Below, piece by piece: positions 40,194 through 52,718 of a DNA stretch of 64,000 nucleotides (position 1 is the stretch's first letter; every line of letters begins with the position of its first letter). The notes below the pieces were generated by a model. It worked only from the letters and a program-made list of their open reading frames with translations, ran no database searches and was not told the DNA's origin. The DNA is taken from positions 6,076,001 through 6,140,000 of the forward strand of contig JAJQJQ010000003.1 in assembly GCA_028622995.1 (NCBI GenBank), written 5' to 3'. Source of the stretch: Panagrolaimus kolymaensis. Lineage: Eukaryota; Nematoda; Chromadorea; Rhabditida; Panagrolaimidae. The translations under genes were made by a program, and so were the position numbers.

Positions 40194-43100
40194 ATTCTAA
40201 TACAAAATCAGTAAATTTGAATAATTTATGTTAAACTTTCATTTCAAACCAACATAGCTCGATCAGAACCTTTACTTTTGCTATTGAAAACAAGATCGAT
40301 TTTTGAAGGTTTTTATGTGTACTAACACATCTGATAAACAAATTTTTTTTAAAGCTTACTTATTTATGACTTTAGAATTTATTTTTACTTTATTAAAGCA
40401 TTTTTTGATTGAAGTGAAAAAGCAATAATTTTTGAATGCTTCCAAATCGTCACCATAGTATTTGATTTAAAAATGGATGTAAAAATGCATAAAAATTGAT
40501 AAAAATAAAGTAATTTTCCTCTCCAAATTTTTTTCTAATTCAAAAAGTTTTTAATTAAATTTCTTGATACAAAGCTTGATGCTTGTGATCATTTGATCAA
40601 AAAATGTTCATCGATTGAGGTACTTCCAATGGACGGAGCTCAAAATCCTCTTGGGAATAATTTTAATATATTTAATAATGAATATTGAAAACAAAAAAAC
40701 AGCAGAAAAAAAAAATTCTAATACAAAATCAGTAAATTTGAATAATTTATGTTAAACTTTCATTTCAAACCAACATAGCTCGATCAGAACCTTTACTTTT
40801 GCTATTGAAAACAAGATCGATTTTTGAAGGTTTTTATGTGTACTAACACATCTGATAAACAAATTTTTTTTTAAAGCTTACTTATTTATGACTTTAGAAT
40901 TTATTTTTACTTTATTAAAGCATTTTTTGATTGAAGTGAAAAAGCAATAATTTTTGAATGCTTCCAAATCGTCACCATAGTATTTGATTTAAAAAATGGA
41001 TGTAAAAATGCATAAAAATTGATAAAAATAAAGTAATTTTCCTCTCCAAATTTTTTTCTAATTCAAAAAGTTTTTAATTAAATTTCTTGATACAAAGCTT
41101 GATGCTTGTGATCATTTGATCAAAAAATGTTCATCGATTGAGGTACTTCCAATGGACGGAGCTCAAAATCCTCTTGGGAATAATTTTAATATATTTAATA
41201 ATGAATATTGAAAACAAAAAAACAGCAGAAAAAAAAAATTCTAATACAAAATCAGTAAATTTGAATAATTTATGTTAAACTTTCATTTCAAACCAACATA
41301 GCTCGATCAGAACCTTTACTTTTGCTATTGAAAACAAGATCGATTTTTGAAGGTTTTTATGTGTACTAACACATCTGATAAACAAATTTTTTTTTAAAGC
41401 TTACTTATTTATGACTTTAGAATTTATTTTTACTTTATTAAAGCATTTTTTGATTGAAGTGAAAAAGCAATAATTTTTGAATGCTTCCAAATCGTCACCA
41501 TAGTATTTGATTTAAAAAATGGATGTAAAAATGCATAAAAATTGATAAAAATAAAGTAATTTTCCTCTCCAAATTTTTTTCTAATTCAAAAAGTTTTTAA
41601 TTAAATTTCTTGATACAAAGCTTGATGCTTGTGATCATTTGATCAAAAAATGTTCATCGATTGAGGTACTTCCAATGGACGGAGCTCAAAATCCTCTTGG
41701 GAATAATTTTAATATATTTAATAATGAATATTGAAAACAAAAAAACAGCAGAAAAAAAAAATTCTAATACAAAATCAGTAAATTTGAATAATTTATGTTA
41801 AACTTTCATTTCAAACCAACATAGCTCGATCAGAACCTTTACTTTTGCTATTGAAAACAAGATCGATTTTTGAAGGTTTTTATGTGTACTAACACATCTG
41901 ATAAACAAATTTTTTTTAAAGCTTACTTATTTATGACTTTAGAATTTATTTTTACTTTATTAAAGCATTTTTTGATTGAAGTGAAAAAGCAATAATTTTT
42001 GAATGCTTCCAAATCGTCACCATAGTATTTGATTTAAAAATGGATGTAAAAATGCATAAAAATTGATAAAAATAAAGTAATTTTCCTCTCCAAATTTTTT
42101 TCTAATTCAAAAAGTTTTTAATTAAATTTCTTGATACAAAGCTTGATGCTTGTGATCATTTGATCAAAAAATGTTCATCGATTGAGGTACTTCCAATGGA
42201 CGGAGCTCAAAATCCTCTTGGGAATAATTTTAATATATTTAATAATGAATATTGAAAACAAAAAAACAGCAGAAAAAAAAAATTCTAATACAAAATCAGT
42301 AAATTTGAATAATTTATGTTAAACTTTCATTTCAAACCAACATAGCTCGATCAGAACCTTTACTTTTGCTATTGAAAACAAGATCGATTTTTGAAGGTTT
42401 TTATGTGTACTAACACATCTGATAAACAAATTTTTTTTTAAAGCTTACTTATTTATGACTTTAGAATTTATTTTTACTTTATTAAAGCATTTTTTGATTG
42501 AAGTGAAAAAGCAATAATTTTTGAATGCTTCCAAATCGTCACCATAGTATTTGATTTAAAAAATGGATGTAAAAATGCATAAAAATTGATAAAAATAAAG
42601 TAATTTTCCTCTCCAAATTTTTTTCTAATTCAAAAAGTTTTTAATTAAATTTCTTGATACAAAGCTTGATGCTTGTGATCATTTGATCAAAAAATGTTCA
42701 TCGATTGAGGTACTTCCAATGGACGGAGCTCAAAATCCTCTTGGGAATAATTTTAATATATTTAATAATGAATATTGAAAACAAAAAAACAGCAGAAAAA
42801 AAAAATTCTAATACAAAATCAGTAAATTTGAATAATTTATGTTAAACTTTCATTTCAAACCAACATAGCTCGATCAGAACCTTTACTTTTGCTATTGAAA
42901 ACAAGATCGATTTTTGAAGGTTTTTATGTGTACTAACACATCTGATAAACAAATTTTTTTTAAAGCTTACTTATTTATGACTTTAGAATTTATTTTTACT
43001 TTATTAAAGCATTTTTTGATTGAAGTGAAAAAGCAATAATTTTTGAATGCTTCCAAATCGTCACCATAGTATTTGATTTAAAAATGGATGTAAAAATGCA

Positions 43101-44367
43101 TAAAAATTGATAAAAATAAAGTAATTTTCCTCTCCAAATTTTTTTCTAATTCAAAAAGTTTTTAATTAAATTTCTTGATACAAAGCTTGATGCTTGTGAT
43201 CATTTGATCAAAAAATGTTCATCGATTGAGGTACTTCCAATGGACGGAGCTCAAAATCCTCTTGGGAATAATTTTAATATATTTAATAATGAATATTGAA
43301 AACAAAAAAACAGCAGAAAAAAAAAAATTCTAATACAAAATCAGTAAATTTGAATAATTTATGTTAAACTTTCATTTCAAACCAACATAGCTCGATCAGA
43401 ACCTTTACTTTTGCTATTGAAAACAAGATCGATTTTTGAAGGTTTTTATGTGTACTAACACATCTGATAAACAAATTTTTTTTAAAGTTACTTATTTATG
43501 ACTTTAGAATTTATTTTTACTTTATTAAAGCATTTTTTGATTGAAGTGAAAAAGCAATAATTTTTGAATGCTTACAAATCGTCACCATAGTATTTGATTT
43601 AAAAATGGATGTAAAAATGCATAAAAATTGATAAAAATAAAGTAATTTTCCTCTCCAAATTTTTTTCTAATTCAAAAAGTTTTTAATTAAATTTCTTGAT
43701 ACAAAGCTTGATGCTTGTGATCATTTGATCAAAAAATGTTCATCGATTGAGGTACTTCCAATGGACGGAGCTCAAAATCCTCTTGGGAATAATTTTAATA
43801 TATTTAATAATGAATATTGAAAACAAAAAAACAGCAGAAAAAAAAAATTCTAATACAAAATCAGTAAATTTGAATAATTTATGTTAAACTTTCATTTCAA
43901 ACCAACATAGCTCGATCAGAACCTTTACTTTTGCTATTGAAAACAAGATCGATTTTTGAAGGTTTTTATGTGTACTAACACATCTGATAAACAAATTTTT
44001 TTTAAAGCTTACTTATTTATGACTTTAGAATTTATTTTTACTTTATTAAAGCATTTTTTGATTGAAGTGAAAAAGCAATAATTTTTGAATGCTTCCAAAT
44101 CGTCACCATAGTATTTGATTTAAAAATGGATGTAAAAATGCATAAAAATTGATAAAAATAAAGTAATTTTCCTCTCCAAATTTTTTTCTAATTCAAAAAG
44201 TTTTTAATTAAATTTCTTGATACAAAGCTTGATGCTTGTGATCATTTGATCAAAAAATGTTCATCGATTGAGGTACTTCCAATGGACGGAGCTCAAAATC
44301 CTCTTGGGAATAATTTTAATATATTTAATAATGAATATTGAAAACAAAAAAACAGCAGAAAAAAAAA
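39150..44367. repeat. Ten-copy block, second copy of the 12-copy repeat
   Basis: Matches 32888-38105 copy by copy, with its delta copy at about 43327-43847 (missing C after 43487, C to A at 43574). This is the clearest higher-order structure in the window, but it occurs only twice. Confidence 0.8.
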
Positions 44368-46872
44368 ATTCTAATACAAAATCAGTAAATTTGAATAATT
44401 TATGTTAAACTTTCATTTCAAACCAACATAGCTCGATCAGAACCTTTACTTTTGCTATTGAAAACAAGATCGATTTTTGAAGGTTTTTATGTGTACTAAC
44501 ACATCTGATAAACAAATTTTTTTTAAAGCTTACTTATTTATGACTTTAGAATTTATTTTTACTTTATTAAAGCATTTTTTGATTGAAGTGAAAAAGCAAT
44601 AATTTTTGAATGCTTCCAAATCGTCACCATAGTATTTGATTTAAAAATGGATGTAAAAATGCATAAAAATTGATAAAAATAAAGTAATTTTCCTCTCCAA
44701 ATTTTTTTCTAATTCAAAAAGTTTTTAATTAAATTTCTTGATACAAAGCTTGATGCTTGTGATCATTTGATCAAAAAATGTTCATCGATTGAGGTACTTC
44801 CAATGGACGGAGCTCAAAATCCTCTTGGGAATAATTTTAATATATTTAATAATGAATATTGAAAACAAAAAAACAGCAGAAAAAAAAAATTCTAATACAA
44901 AATCAGTAAATTTGAATAATTTATGTTAAACTTTCATTTCAAACCAACATAGCTCGATCAGAACCTTTACTTTTGCTATTGAAAACAAGATCGATTTTTG
45001 AAGGTTTTTATGTGTACTAACACATCTGATAAACAAATTTTTTTTAAAGCTTACTTATTTATGACTTTAGAATTTATTTTTACTTTATTAAAGCATTTTT
45101 TGATTGAAGTGAAAAAGCAATAATTTTTGAATGCTTCCAAATCGTCACCATAGTATTTGATTTAAAAAATGGATGTAAAAATGCATAAAAATTGATAAAA
45201 ATAAAGTAATTTTCCTCTCCAAATTTTTTTCTAATTCAAAAAGTTTTTAATTAAATTTCTTGATACAAAGCTTGATGCTTGTGATCATTTGATCAAAAAA
45301 TGTTCATCGATTGAGGTACTTCCAATGGACGGAGCTCAAAATCCTCTTGGGAATAATTTTAATATATTTAATAATGAATATTGAAAACAAAAAAACAGCA
45401 GAAAAAAAAAATTCTAATACAAAATCAGTAAATTTGAATAATTTATGTTAAACTTTCATTTCAAACCAACATAGCTCGATCAGAACCTTTACTTTTGCTA
45501 TTGAAAACAAGATCGATTTTTGAAGGTTTTTATGTGTACTAACACATCTGATAAACAAATTTTTTTTAAAGCTTACTTATTTATGACTTTAGAATTTATT
45601 TTTACTTTATTAAAGCATTTTTTGATTGAAGTGAAAAAGCAATAATTTTTGAATGCTTCCAAATCGTCACCATAGTATTTGATTTAAAAAATGGATGTAA
45701 AAATGCATAAAAATTGATAAAAATAAAGTAATTTTCCTCTCCAAATTTTTTTCTAATTCAAAAAGTTTTTAATTAAATTTCTTGATACAAAGCTTGATGC
45801 TTGTGATCATTTGATCAAAAAATGTTCATCGATTGAGGTACTTCCAATGGACGGAGCTCAAAATCCTCTTGGGAATAATTTTAATATATTTAATAATGAA
45901 TATTGAAAACAAAAAAACAGCAGAAAAAAAAAATTCTAATACAAAATCAGTAAATTTGAATAATTTATGTTAAACTTTCATTTCAAACCAACATAGCTCG
46001 ATCAGAACCTTTACTTTTGCTATTGAAAACAAGATCGATTTTTGAAGGTTTTTATGTGTACTAACACATCTGATAAACAAATTTTTTTTAAAGCTTACTT
46101 ATTTATGACTTTAGAATTTATTTTTACTTTATTAAAGCATTTTTTGATTGAAGTGAAAAAGCAATAATTTTTGAATGCTTCCAAATCGTCACCATAGTAT
46201 TTGATTTAAAAAATGGATGTAAAAATGCATAAAAATTGATAAAAATAAAGTAATTTTCCTCTCCAAATTTTTTTCTAATTCAAAAAGTTTTTAATTAAAT
46301 TTCTTGATACAAAGCTTGATGCTTGTGATCATTTGATCAAAAAATGTTCATCGATTGAGGTACTTCCAATGGACGGAGCTCAAAATCCTCTTGGGAATAA
46401 TTTTAATATATTTAATAATGAATATTGAAAACAAAAAAACAGCAGAAAAAAAAAATTCTAATACAAAATCAGTAAATTTGAATAATTTATGTTAAACTTT
46501 CATTTCAAACCAACATAGCTCGATCAGAACCTTTACTTTTGCTATTGAAAACAAGATCGATTTTTGAAGGTTTTTATGTGTACTAACACATCTGATAAAC
46601 AAATTTTTTTTAAAGCTTACTTATTTATGACTTTAGAATTTATTTTTACTTTATTAAAGCATTTTTTGATTGAGGTGAAAAAGCAATAATTTTTGAATGC
46701 TTCCAAATCGTCACCATAGTATTTGATTTAAAAATGGATGTAAAAATGCATAAAAATTGATAAAAATAAAGTAATTTTCCTCTCCAAATTTTTTTCTAAT
46801 TCAAAAAGTTTTTAATTAAATTTCTTGATACAAAGCTTGATGCTTGTGATCATTTGATCAAAAAATGTTCAT
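44368..46872. repeat. Array segment: copies 86-90
   Basis: T8/A5, then three consecutive T8/A6 copies, then T8/A5 with A to G at 46674. The first four carry tail A; the fifth runs into the tail-B segment beginning at 46873. No gene or other element is seen. Confidence 0.86.
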
Positions 46873-46976
46873 TGTTTGAGGTACTTCCAACGGAGGCAAT
46901 CGAAAATCCTTTTTCTAATAAATTCTTAAATAATTAATTATGAATTTAGAAAAGAAAAAAAGCTCAGAAAAAAAAA
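46873..46976. repeat. Tail-B segment 5
   Basis: First B-type tail of the B-rich zone, after nearly 30 kb with none intact. Followed by a B-type head. Confidence 0.85.
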
Positions 46977-47394
46977 TTTCTAATACAAAATCAGAAAATT
47001 TGAATAATTTATGTTAAACTTTCATTTCAAACCAACATAGCTCGATCAGAACCTTTACTTTTGCTATTGAAAACAAGATCGATTTTTGAAGGTTTTTATG
47101 TGTACTAACACATCTGATAAACAAATTTTTTTTAAAGCTTACTTATTTATGACTTTAGAATTTATTTTTACTTTATTAAAGCATTTTTTGATTGAAGTGA
47201 AAAAGCAATAATTTTTGAATGCTTCCAAATCGTCACCATAGTATTTGATTTAAAAATGGATGTAAAAATGCATAAAAATTGATAAAAATAAAGTAATTTT
47301 CCTCTCCAAATTTTTTTCTAATTCAAAAAGTTTTTAATTAAATTTCTTGATACAAAGCTTGATGCTTGTGATCATTTGATCAAAAAATGTTCAT

Positions 47395-47498
47395 TGTTTG
47401 AGGTACTTCCAACGGAGGCAATCGAAAATCCTTTTTCTAATAAATTCTTAAATAATTAATTATGAATTTAGAAAAGAAAAAAAGCTCAGAAAAAAAAA
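47395..47498. repeat. Tail-B segment 6
   Basis: B-type tail in a T8/A5 copy, 522 bases after segment 5. The next copy (about 47500) returns to tail A with a private T to A at 47990 (gaataatg). Confidence 0.85.
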
Positions 47499-48959
47499 TT
47501 TCTAATACAAAATCAGAAAATTTGAATAATTTATGTTAAACTTTCATTTCAAACCAACATAGCTCGATCAGAACCTTTACTTTTGCTATTGAAAACAAGA
47601 TCGATTTTTGAAGGTTTTTATGTGTACTAACACATCTGATAAACAAATTTTTTTTAAAGCTTACTTATTTATGACTTTAGAATTTATTTTTACTTTATTA
47701 AAGCATTTTTTGATTGAAGTGAAAAAGCAATAATTTTTGAATGCTTCCAAATCGTCACCATAGTATTTGATTTAAAAATGGATGTAAAAATGCATAAAAA
47801 TTGATAAAAATAAAGTAATTTTCCTCTCCAAATTTTTTTCTAATTCAAAAAGTTTTTAATTAAATTTCTTGATACAAAGCTTGATGCTTGTGATCATTTG
47901 ATCAAAAAATGTTCATCGATTGAGGTACTTCCAATGGACGGAGCTCAAAATCCTCTTGGGAATAATTTTAATATATTTAATAATGAATAATGAAAACAAA
48001 AAAACAGCAGAAAAAAAAAATTCTAATACAAAATCAGTAAATTTGAATAATTTATGTTAAACTTTCATTTCAAACCAACATAGCTCGATCAGAACCTTTA
48101 CTTTTGCTATTGAAAACAAGATCGATTTTTGAAGGTTTTTATGTGTACTAACACATCTGATAAACAAATTTTTTTTAAAGCTTACTTATTTATGACTTTA
48201 GAATTTATTTTTACTTTATTAAAGCATTTTTTGATTGAAGTGAAAAAGCAATAATTTTTGAATGCTTCCAAATCGTCACCATAGTATTTGATTTAAAAAA
48301 TGGATGTAAAAATGCATAAAAATTGATAAAAATAAAGTAATTTTCCTCTCCAAATTTTTTTCTAATTCAAAAAGTTTTTAATTAAATTTCTTGATACAAA
48401 GCTTGATGCTTGTGATCATTTGATCAAAAAATGTTCATCGATTGAGGTACTTCCAATGGACGGAGCTCAAAATCCTCTTGGGAATAATTTTAATATATTT
48501 AATAATGAATATTGAAAACAAAAAAACAGCAGAAAAAAAAAATTCTAATACAAAATCAGTAAATTTGAATAATTTATGTTAAACTTTCATTTCAAACCAA
48601 CATAGCTCGATCAGAACCTTTACTTTTGCTATTGAAAACAAGATCGATTTTTGAAGGTTTTTATGTGTACTAACACATCTGATAAACAAATTTTTTTTAA
48701 AGCTTACTTATTTATGACTTTAGAATTTATTTTTACTTTATTAAAGCATTTTTTGATTGAAGTGAAAAAGCAATAATTTTTGAATGCTTCCAAATCGTCA
48801 CCATAGTATTTGATTTAAAAATGGATGTAAAAATGCATAAAAATTGATAAAAATAAAGTAATTTTCCTCTCCAAATTTTTTTCTAATTCAAAAAGTTTTT
48901 AATTAAATTTCTTGATACAAAGCTTGATGCTTGTGATCATTTGATCAAAAAATGTTCAT
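47499..48959. repeat. Tail-A interruption in the B-rich zone
   Basis: A T8/A5 copy with a private T to A at 47990 and tail A, a T8/A6 copy with tail A, then most of a T8/A5 copy up to its tail-B switch at 48960. These separate the B pair (segments 5-6) from the B run of segments 7-10. No gene. Confidence 0.85.
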
Positions 48960-49063
48960 TGTTTGAGGTACTTCCAACGGAGGCAATCGAAAATCCTTTT
49001 TCTAATAAATTCTTAAATAATTAATTATGAATTTAGAAAAGAAAAAAAGCTCAGAAAAAAAAA
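48960..49063. repeat. Tail-B segment 7
   Basis: B-type tail starting a run of four consecutive T8/A5 copies with tail B. Confidence 0.85.
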
Positions 49064-49481
49064 TTTCTAATACAAAATCAGAAAATTTGAATAATTTATG
49101 TTAAACTTTCATTTCAAACCAACATAGCTCGATCAGAACCTTTACTTTTGCTATTGAAAACAAGATCGATTTTTGAAGGTTTTTATGTGTACTAACACAT
49201 CTGATAAACAAATTTTTTTTAAAGCTTACTTATTTATGACTTTAGAATTTATTTTTACTTTATTAAAGCATTTTTTGATTGAAGTGAAAAAGCAATAATT
49301 TTTGAATGCTTCCAAATCGTCACCATAGTATTTGATTTAAAAATGGATGTAAAAATGCATAAAAATTGATAAAAATAAAGTAATTTTCCTCTCCAAATTT
49401 TTTTCTAATTCAAAAAGTTTTTAATTAAATTTCTTGATACAAAGCTTGATGCTTGTGATCATTTGATCAAAAAATGTTCAT

Positions 49482-49585
49482 TGTTTGAGGTACTTCCAAC
49501 GGAGGCAATCGAAAATCCTTTTTCTAATAAATTCTTAAATAATTAATTATGAATTTAGAAAAGAAAAAAAGCTCAGAAAAAAAAA
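49482..49585. repeat. Tail-B segment 8
   Basis: Second of four consecutive B-type tails, 522 bases after segment 7, with a B-type head on both sides. Confidence 0.85.
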
Positions 49586-50003
49586 TTTCTAATACAAAAT
49601 CAGAAAATTTGAATAATTTATGTTAAACTTTCATTTCAAACCAACATAGCTCGATCAGAACCTTTACTTTTGCTATTGAAAACAAGATCGATTTTTGAAG
49701 GTTTTTATGTGTACTAACACATCTGATAAACAAATTTTTTTTAAAGCTTACTTATTTATGACTTTAGAATTTATTTTTACTTTATTAAAGCATTTTTTGA
49801 TTGAAGTGAAAAAGCAATAATTTTTGAATGCTTCCAAATCGTCACCATAGTATTTGATTTAAAAATGGATGTAAAAATGCATAAAAATTGATAAAAATAA
49901 AGTAATTTTCCTCTCCAAATTTTTTTCTAATTCAAAAAGTTTTTAATTAAATTTCTTGATACAAAGCTTGATGCTTGTGATCATTTGATCAAAAAATGTT
50001 CAT

Positions 50004-50107
50004 TGTTTGAGGTACTTCCAACGGAGGCAATCGAAAATCCTTTTTCTAATAAATTCTTAAATAATTAATTATGAATTTAGAAAAGAAAAAAAGCTCAGAA
50101 AAAAAAA
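50004..50107. repeat. Tail-B segment 9
   Basis: Third of four consecutive B-type tails, again at an exact 522-base step. Confidence 0.85.
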
Positions 50108-50525
50108 TTTCTAATACAAAATCAGAAAATTTGAATAATTTATGTTAAACTTTCATTTCAAACCAACATAGCTCGATCAGAACCTTTACTTTTGCTATTG
50201 AAAACAAGATCGATTTTTGAAGGTTTTTATGTGTACTAACACATCTGATAAACAAATTTTTTTTAAAGCTTACTTATTTATGACTTTAGAATTTATTTTT
50301 ACTTTATTAAAGCATTTTTTGATTGAAGTGAAAAAGCAATAATTTTTGAATGCTTCCAAATCGTCACCATAGTATTTGATTTAAAAATGGATGTAAAAAT
50401 GCATAAAAATTGATAAAAATAAAGTAATTTTCCTCTCCAAATTTTTTTCTAATTCAAAAAGTTTTTAATTAAATTTCTTGATACAAAGCTTGATGCTTGT
50501 GATCATTTGATCAAAAAATGTTCAT

Positions 50526-50629
50526 TGTTTGAGGTACTTCCAACGGAGGCAATCGAAAATCCTTTTTCTAATAAATTCTTAAATAATTAATTATGAATTT
50601 AGAAAAGAAAAAAAGCTCAGAAAAAAAAA
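50526..50629. repeat. Tail-B segment 10
   Basis: Fourth of four B-type tails at a 522-base step. The next copy (about 50632) is T9/A6 with one T fewer in aataattttgaatg and carries tail A. Confidence 0.85.
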
Positions 50630-50631
50630 TT

Positions 50632-51150
50632 TCTAATACAAAATCAGAAAATTTGAATAATTTATGTTAAACTTTCATTTCAAACCAACATAGCTCGATC
50701 AGAACCTTTACTTTTGCTATTGAAAACAAGATCGATTTTTGAAGGTTTTTATGTGTACTAACACATCTGATAAACAAATTTTTTTTTAAAGCTTACTTAT
50801 TTATGACTTTAGAATTTATTTTTACTTTATTAAAGCATTTTTTGATTGAAGTGAAAAAGCAATAATTTTGAATGCTTCCAAATCGTCACCATAGTATTTG
50901 ATTTAAAAAATGGATGTAAAAATGCATAAAAATTGATAAAAATAAAGTAATTTTCCTCTCCAAATTTTTTTCTAATTCAAAAAGTTTTTAATTAAATTTC
51001 TTGATACAAAGCTTGATGCTTGTGATCATTTGATCAAAAAATGTTCATCGATTGAGGTACTTCCAATGGACGGAGCTCAAAATCCTCTTGGGAATAATTT
51101 TAATATATTTAATAATGAATATTGAAAACAAAAAAACAGCAGAAAAAAAA
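50632..51150. repeat. T9/A6 copy with one-base deletion, left of type C
   Basis: This copy reads aataattttgaatg (near 50863-50873), one T shorter than the usual aataatttttgaatg. The same deletion occurs in the copy on the right side of the type-C pair (near 52429-52440) and nowhere else I noticed. It has a B-type head and an A-type tail with a short A9 junction. Confidence 0.78.
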
Positions 51151-51293
51151 ATTCTAATACAAAATCAGTAAATTTGAATAATTTATGTTAAACTTTCATT
51201 TCAAACCAACATAGCTCGATCAGAACCTTTACTTTTGCTATTGAAAACAAGATCGATTTTTGAAGGTTTTTATGTGTACTAACACATCTGATA

Positions 51294-51555
51294 AGCAATA
51301 TTTTTTTTAAGTATACTTAGTTTTGAGTTTGGAATTAATTTACCTTTATCAAAGCATTTTTTGCTTTAAGTGTAATTTTTGATGTCTTTTAAATGGTCGC
51401 CATAGAATCCGATTTTTAAAAATATCAATGAAAATGGATGTATAAATGAATAAACATCCATAAAAATAAGCCACTTTCTCTCTGGAATTTTTGTTCTTAT
51501 TCAATATGTATTTTTTTTCAATTTGGTGACTACTTGCTTGCTTGATACATTTGTT
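51294..51555. repeat. Type-C divergent core, first copy
   Basis: From the G in ataagcaata to about the ttgttcaaaa stretch, this ~262-base core differs from the common core at a large fraction of positions (I judge roughly a third by eye) yet aligns along its length. Shared landmarks include aaagcattttttg, gccatag against accatag, and aaaatggatgt. Flanks on both sides match ordinary copies, so the divergence is sharply bounded. A 69-codon open frame lies on the minus strand here (51349-51558), but it begins with TTG, not ATG, crosses a repeat boundary and shows no recognisable domain; I treat it as chance. The AAGCTT sites, AATAAA and TGATCA dyad of the common core are lost. Confidence 0.88.
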
Positions 51556-51569
51556 CAAAAAATGTTCAT

Positions 51570-51673
51570 TGTTTGAGGTACTTCCAACGGAGGCAATCGA
51601 AAATCCTTTTTCTAATAAATTCTTAAATAATTAATTATGAATTTAGAAAAGAAAAAAAGCTCAGAAAAAAAAA
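51570..51673. repeat. Tail-B segment 11, followed by an A-type head
   Basis: B-type tail of the first type-C copy, but the junction reads nine A bases and then attctaatac with cagtaaat, the A-type head. This is a B-to-A switch at the monomer junction, the reverse of the three A-to-B hybrids. Confidence 0.82.
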
Positions 51674-51815
51674 TTCTAATACAAAATCAGTAAATTTGAA
51701 TAATTTATGTTAAACTTTCATTTCAAACCAACATAGCTCGATCAGAACCTTTACTTTTGCTATTGAAAACAAGATCGATTTTTGAAGGTTTTTATGTGTA
51801 CTAACACATCTGATA

Positions 51816-52077
51816 AGCAATATTTTTTTTAAGTATACTTAGTTTTGAGTTTGGAATTAATTTACCTTTATCAAAGCATTTTTTGCTTTAAGTGTAATTT
51901 TTGATGTCTTTTAAATGGTCGCCATAGAATCCGATTTTTAAAAATATCAATGAAAATGGATGTATAAATGAATAAACATCCATAAAAATAAGCCACTTTC
52001 TCTCTGGAATTTTTTTTCTTATTCAATATGTATTTTTTTTCAATTTGGTGACTACTTGCTTGCTTGATACATTTGTT
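51816..52077. repeat. Type-C divergent core, second copy
   Basis: Differs from the first type-C core by a single base that I found (G at 51493 is T at 52015) and lies exactly 522 bases on. The pair therefore arose by a recent one-copy duplication of a type-C unit. The matching minus-strand frame (51871-52080) also starts with TTG and changes one residue. Head and tail flanks are again the ordinary ones. Confidence 0.88.
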
Positions 52078-52091
52078 CAAAAAATGTTCAT

Positions 52092-52195
52092 TGTTTGAGG
52101 TACTTCCAACGGAGGCAATCGAAAATCCTTTTTCTAATAAATTCTTAAATAATTAATTATGAATTTAGAAAAGAAAAAAAGCTCAGAAAAAAAAA
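52092..52195. repeat. Tail-B segment 12
   Basis: B-type tail of the second type-C copy, followed by a normal B-type head (cagaaaat). Confidence 0.85.
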
Positions 52196-52614
52196 TTTCT
52201 AATACAAAATCAGAAAATTTGAATAATTTATGTTAAACTTTCATTTCAAACCAACATAGCTCGATCAGAACCTTTACTTTTGCTATTGAAAACAAGATCG
52301 ATTTTTGAAGGTTTTTATGTGTACTAACACATCTGATAAACAAATTTTTTTTTAAAGCTTACTTATTTATGACTTTAGAATTTATTTTTACTTTATTAAA
52401 GCATTTTTTGATTGAAGTGAAAAAGCAATAATTTTGAATGCTTCCAAATCGTCACCATAGTATTTGATTTAAAAAATGGATGTAAAAATGCATAAAAATT
52501 GATAAAAATAAAGTAATTTTCCTCTCCAAATTTTTTTCTAATTCAAAAAGTTTTTAATTAAATTTCTTGATACAAAGCTTGATGCTTGTGATCATTTGAT
52601 CAAAAAATGTTCAT
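52196..52614. repeat. T9/A6 copy with one-base deletion, right of type C
   Basis: Head and core of the copy following the type-C pair. It shares the shortened aataattttgaatg with the copy on the left side of the pair, but it ends in tail B (from 52615) rather than tail A. Confidence 0.78.
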
Positions 52615-52718
52615 TGTTTGAGGTACTTCCAACGGAGGCAATCGAAAATCCTTTTTCTAATAAATTCTTAAATAATTAATTATGAATTTAGAAAAGAAAA
52701 AAAGCTCAGAAAAAAAAA
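52615..52718. repeat. Tail-B segment 13
   Basis: B-type tail of the T9/A6 copy right of the type-C pair. Followed by a B-type head. Confidence 0.85.

Noticed and set aside
51349..51558. 69-codon minus-strand open frame in the first type-C core, as a small gene
   Set aside because: It starts with TTG rather than ATG, uses the divergent repeat core from edge to edge, has no recognisable domain or conserved start context, and is lysine/isoleucine/asparagine-rich as expected from AT-rich chance sequence.
51871..52080. Matching 69-codon minus-strand frame in the second type-C core, as evidence of conservation
   Set aside because: It is a near-identical recent duplicate of the first (one base different, changing one residue), so its survival says nothing about selection.
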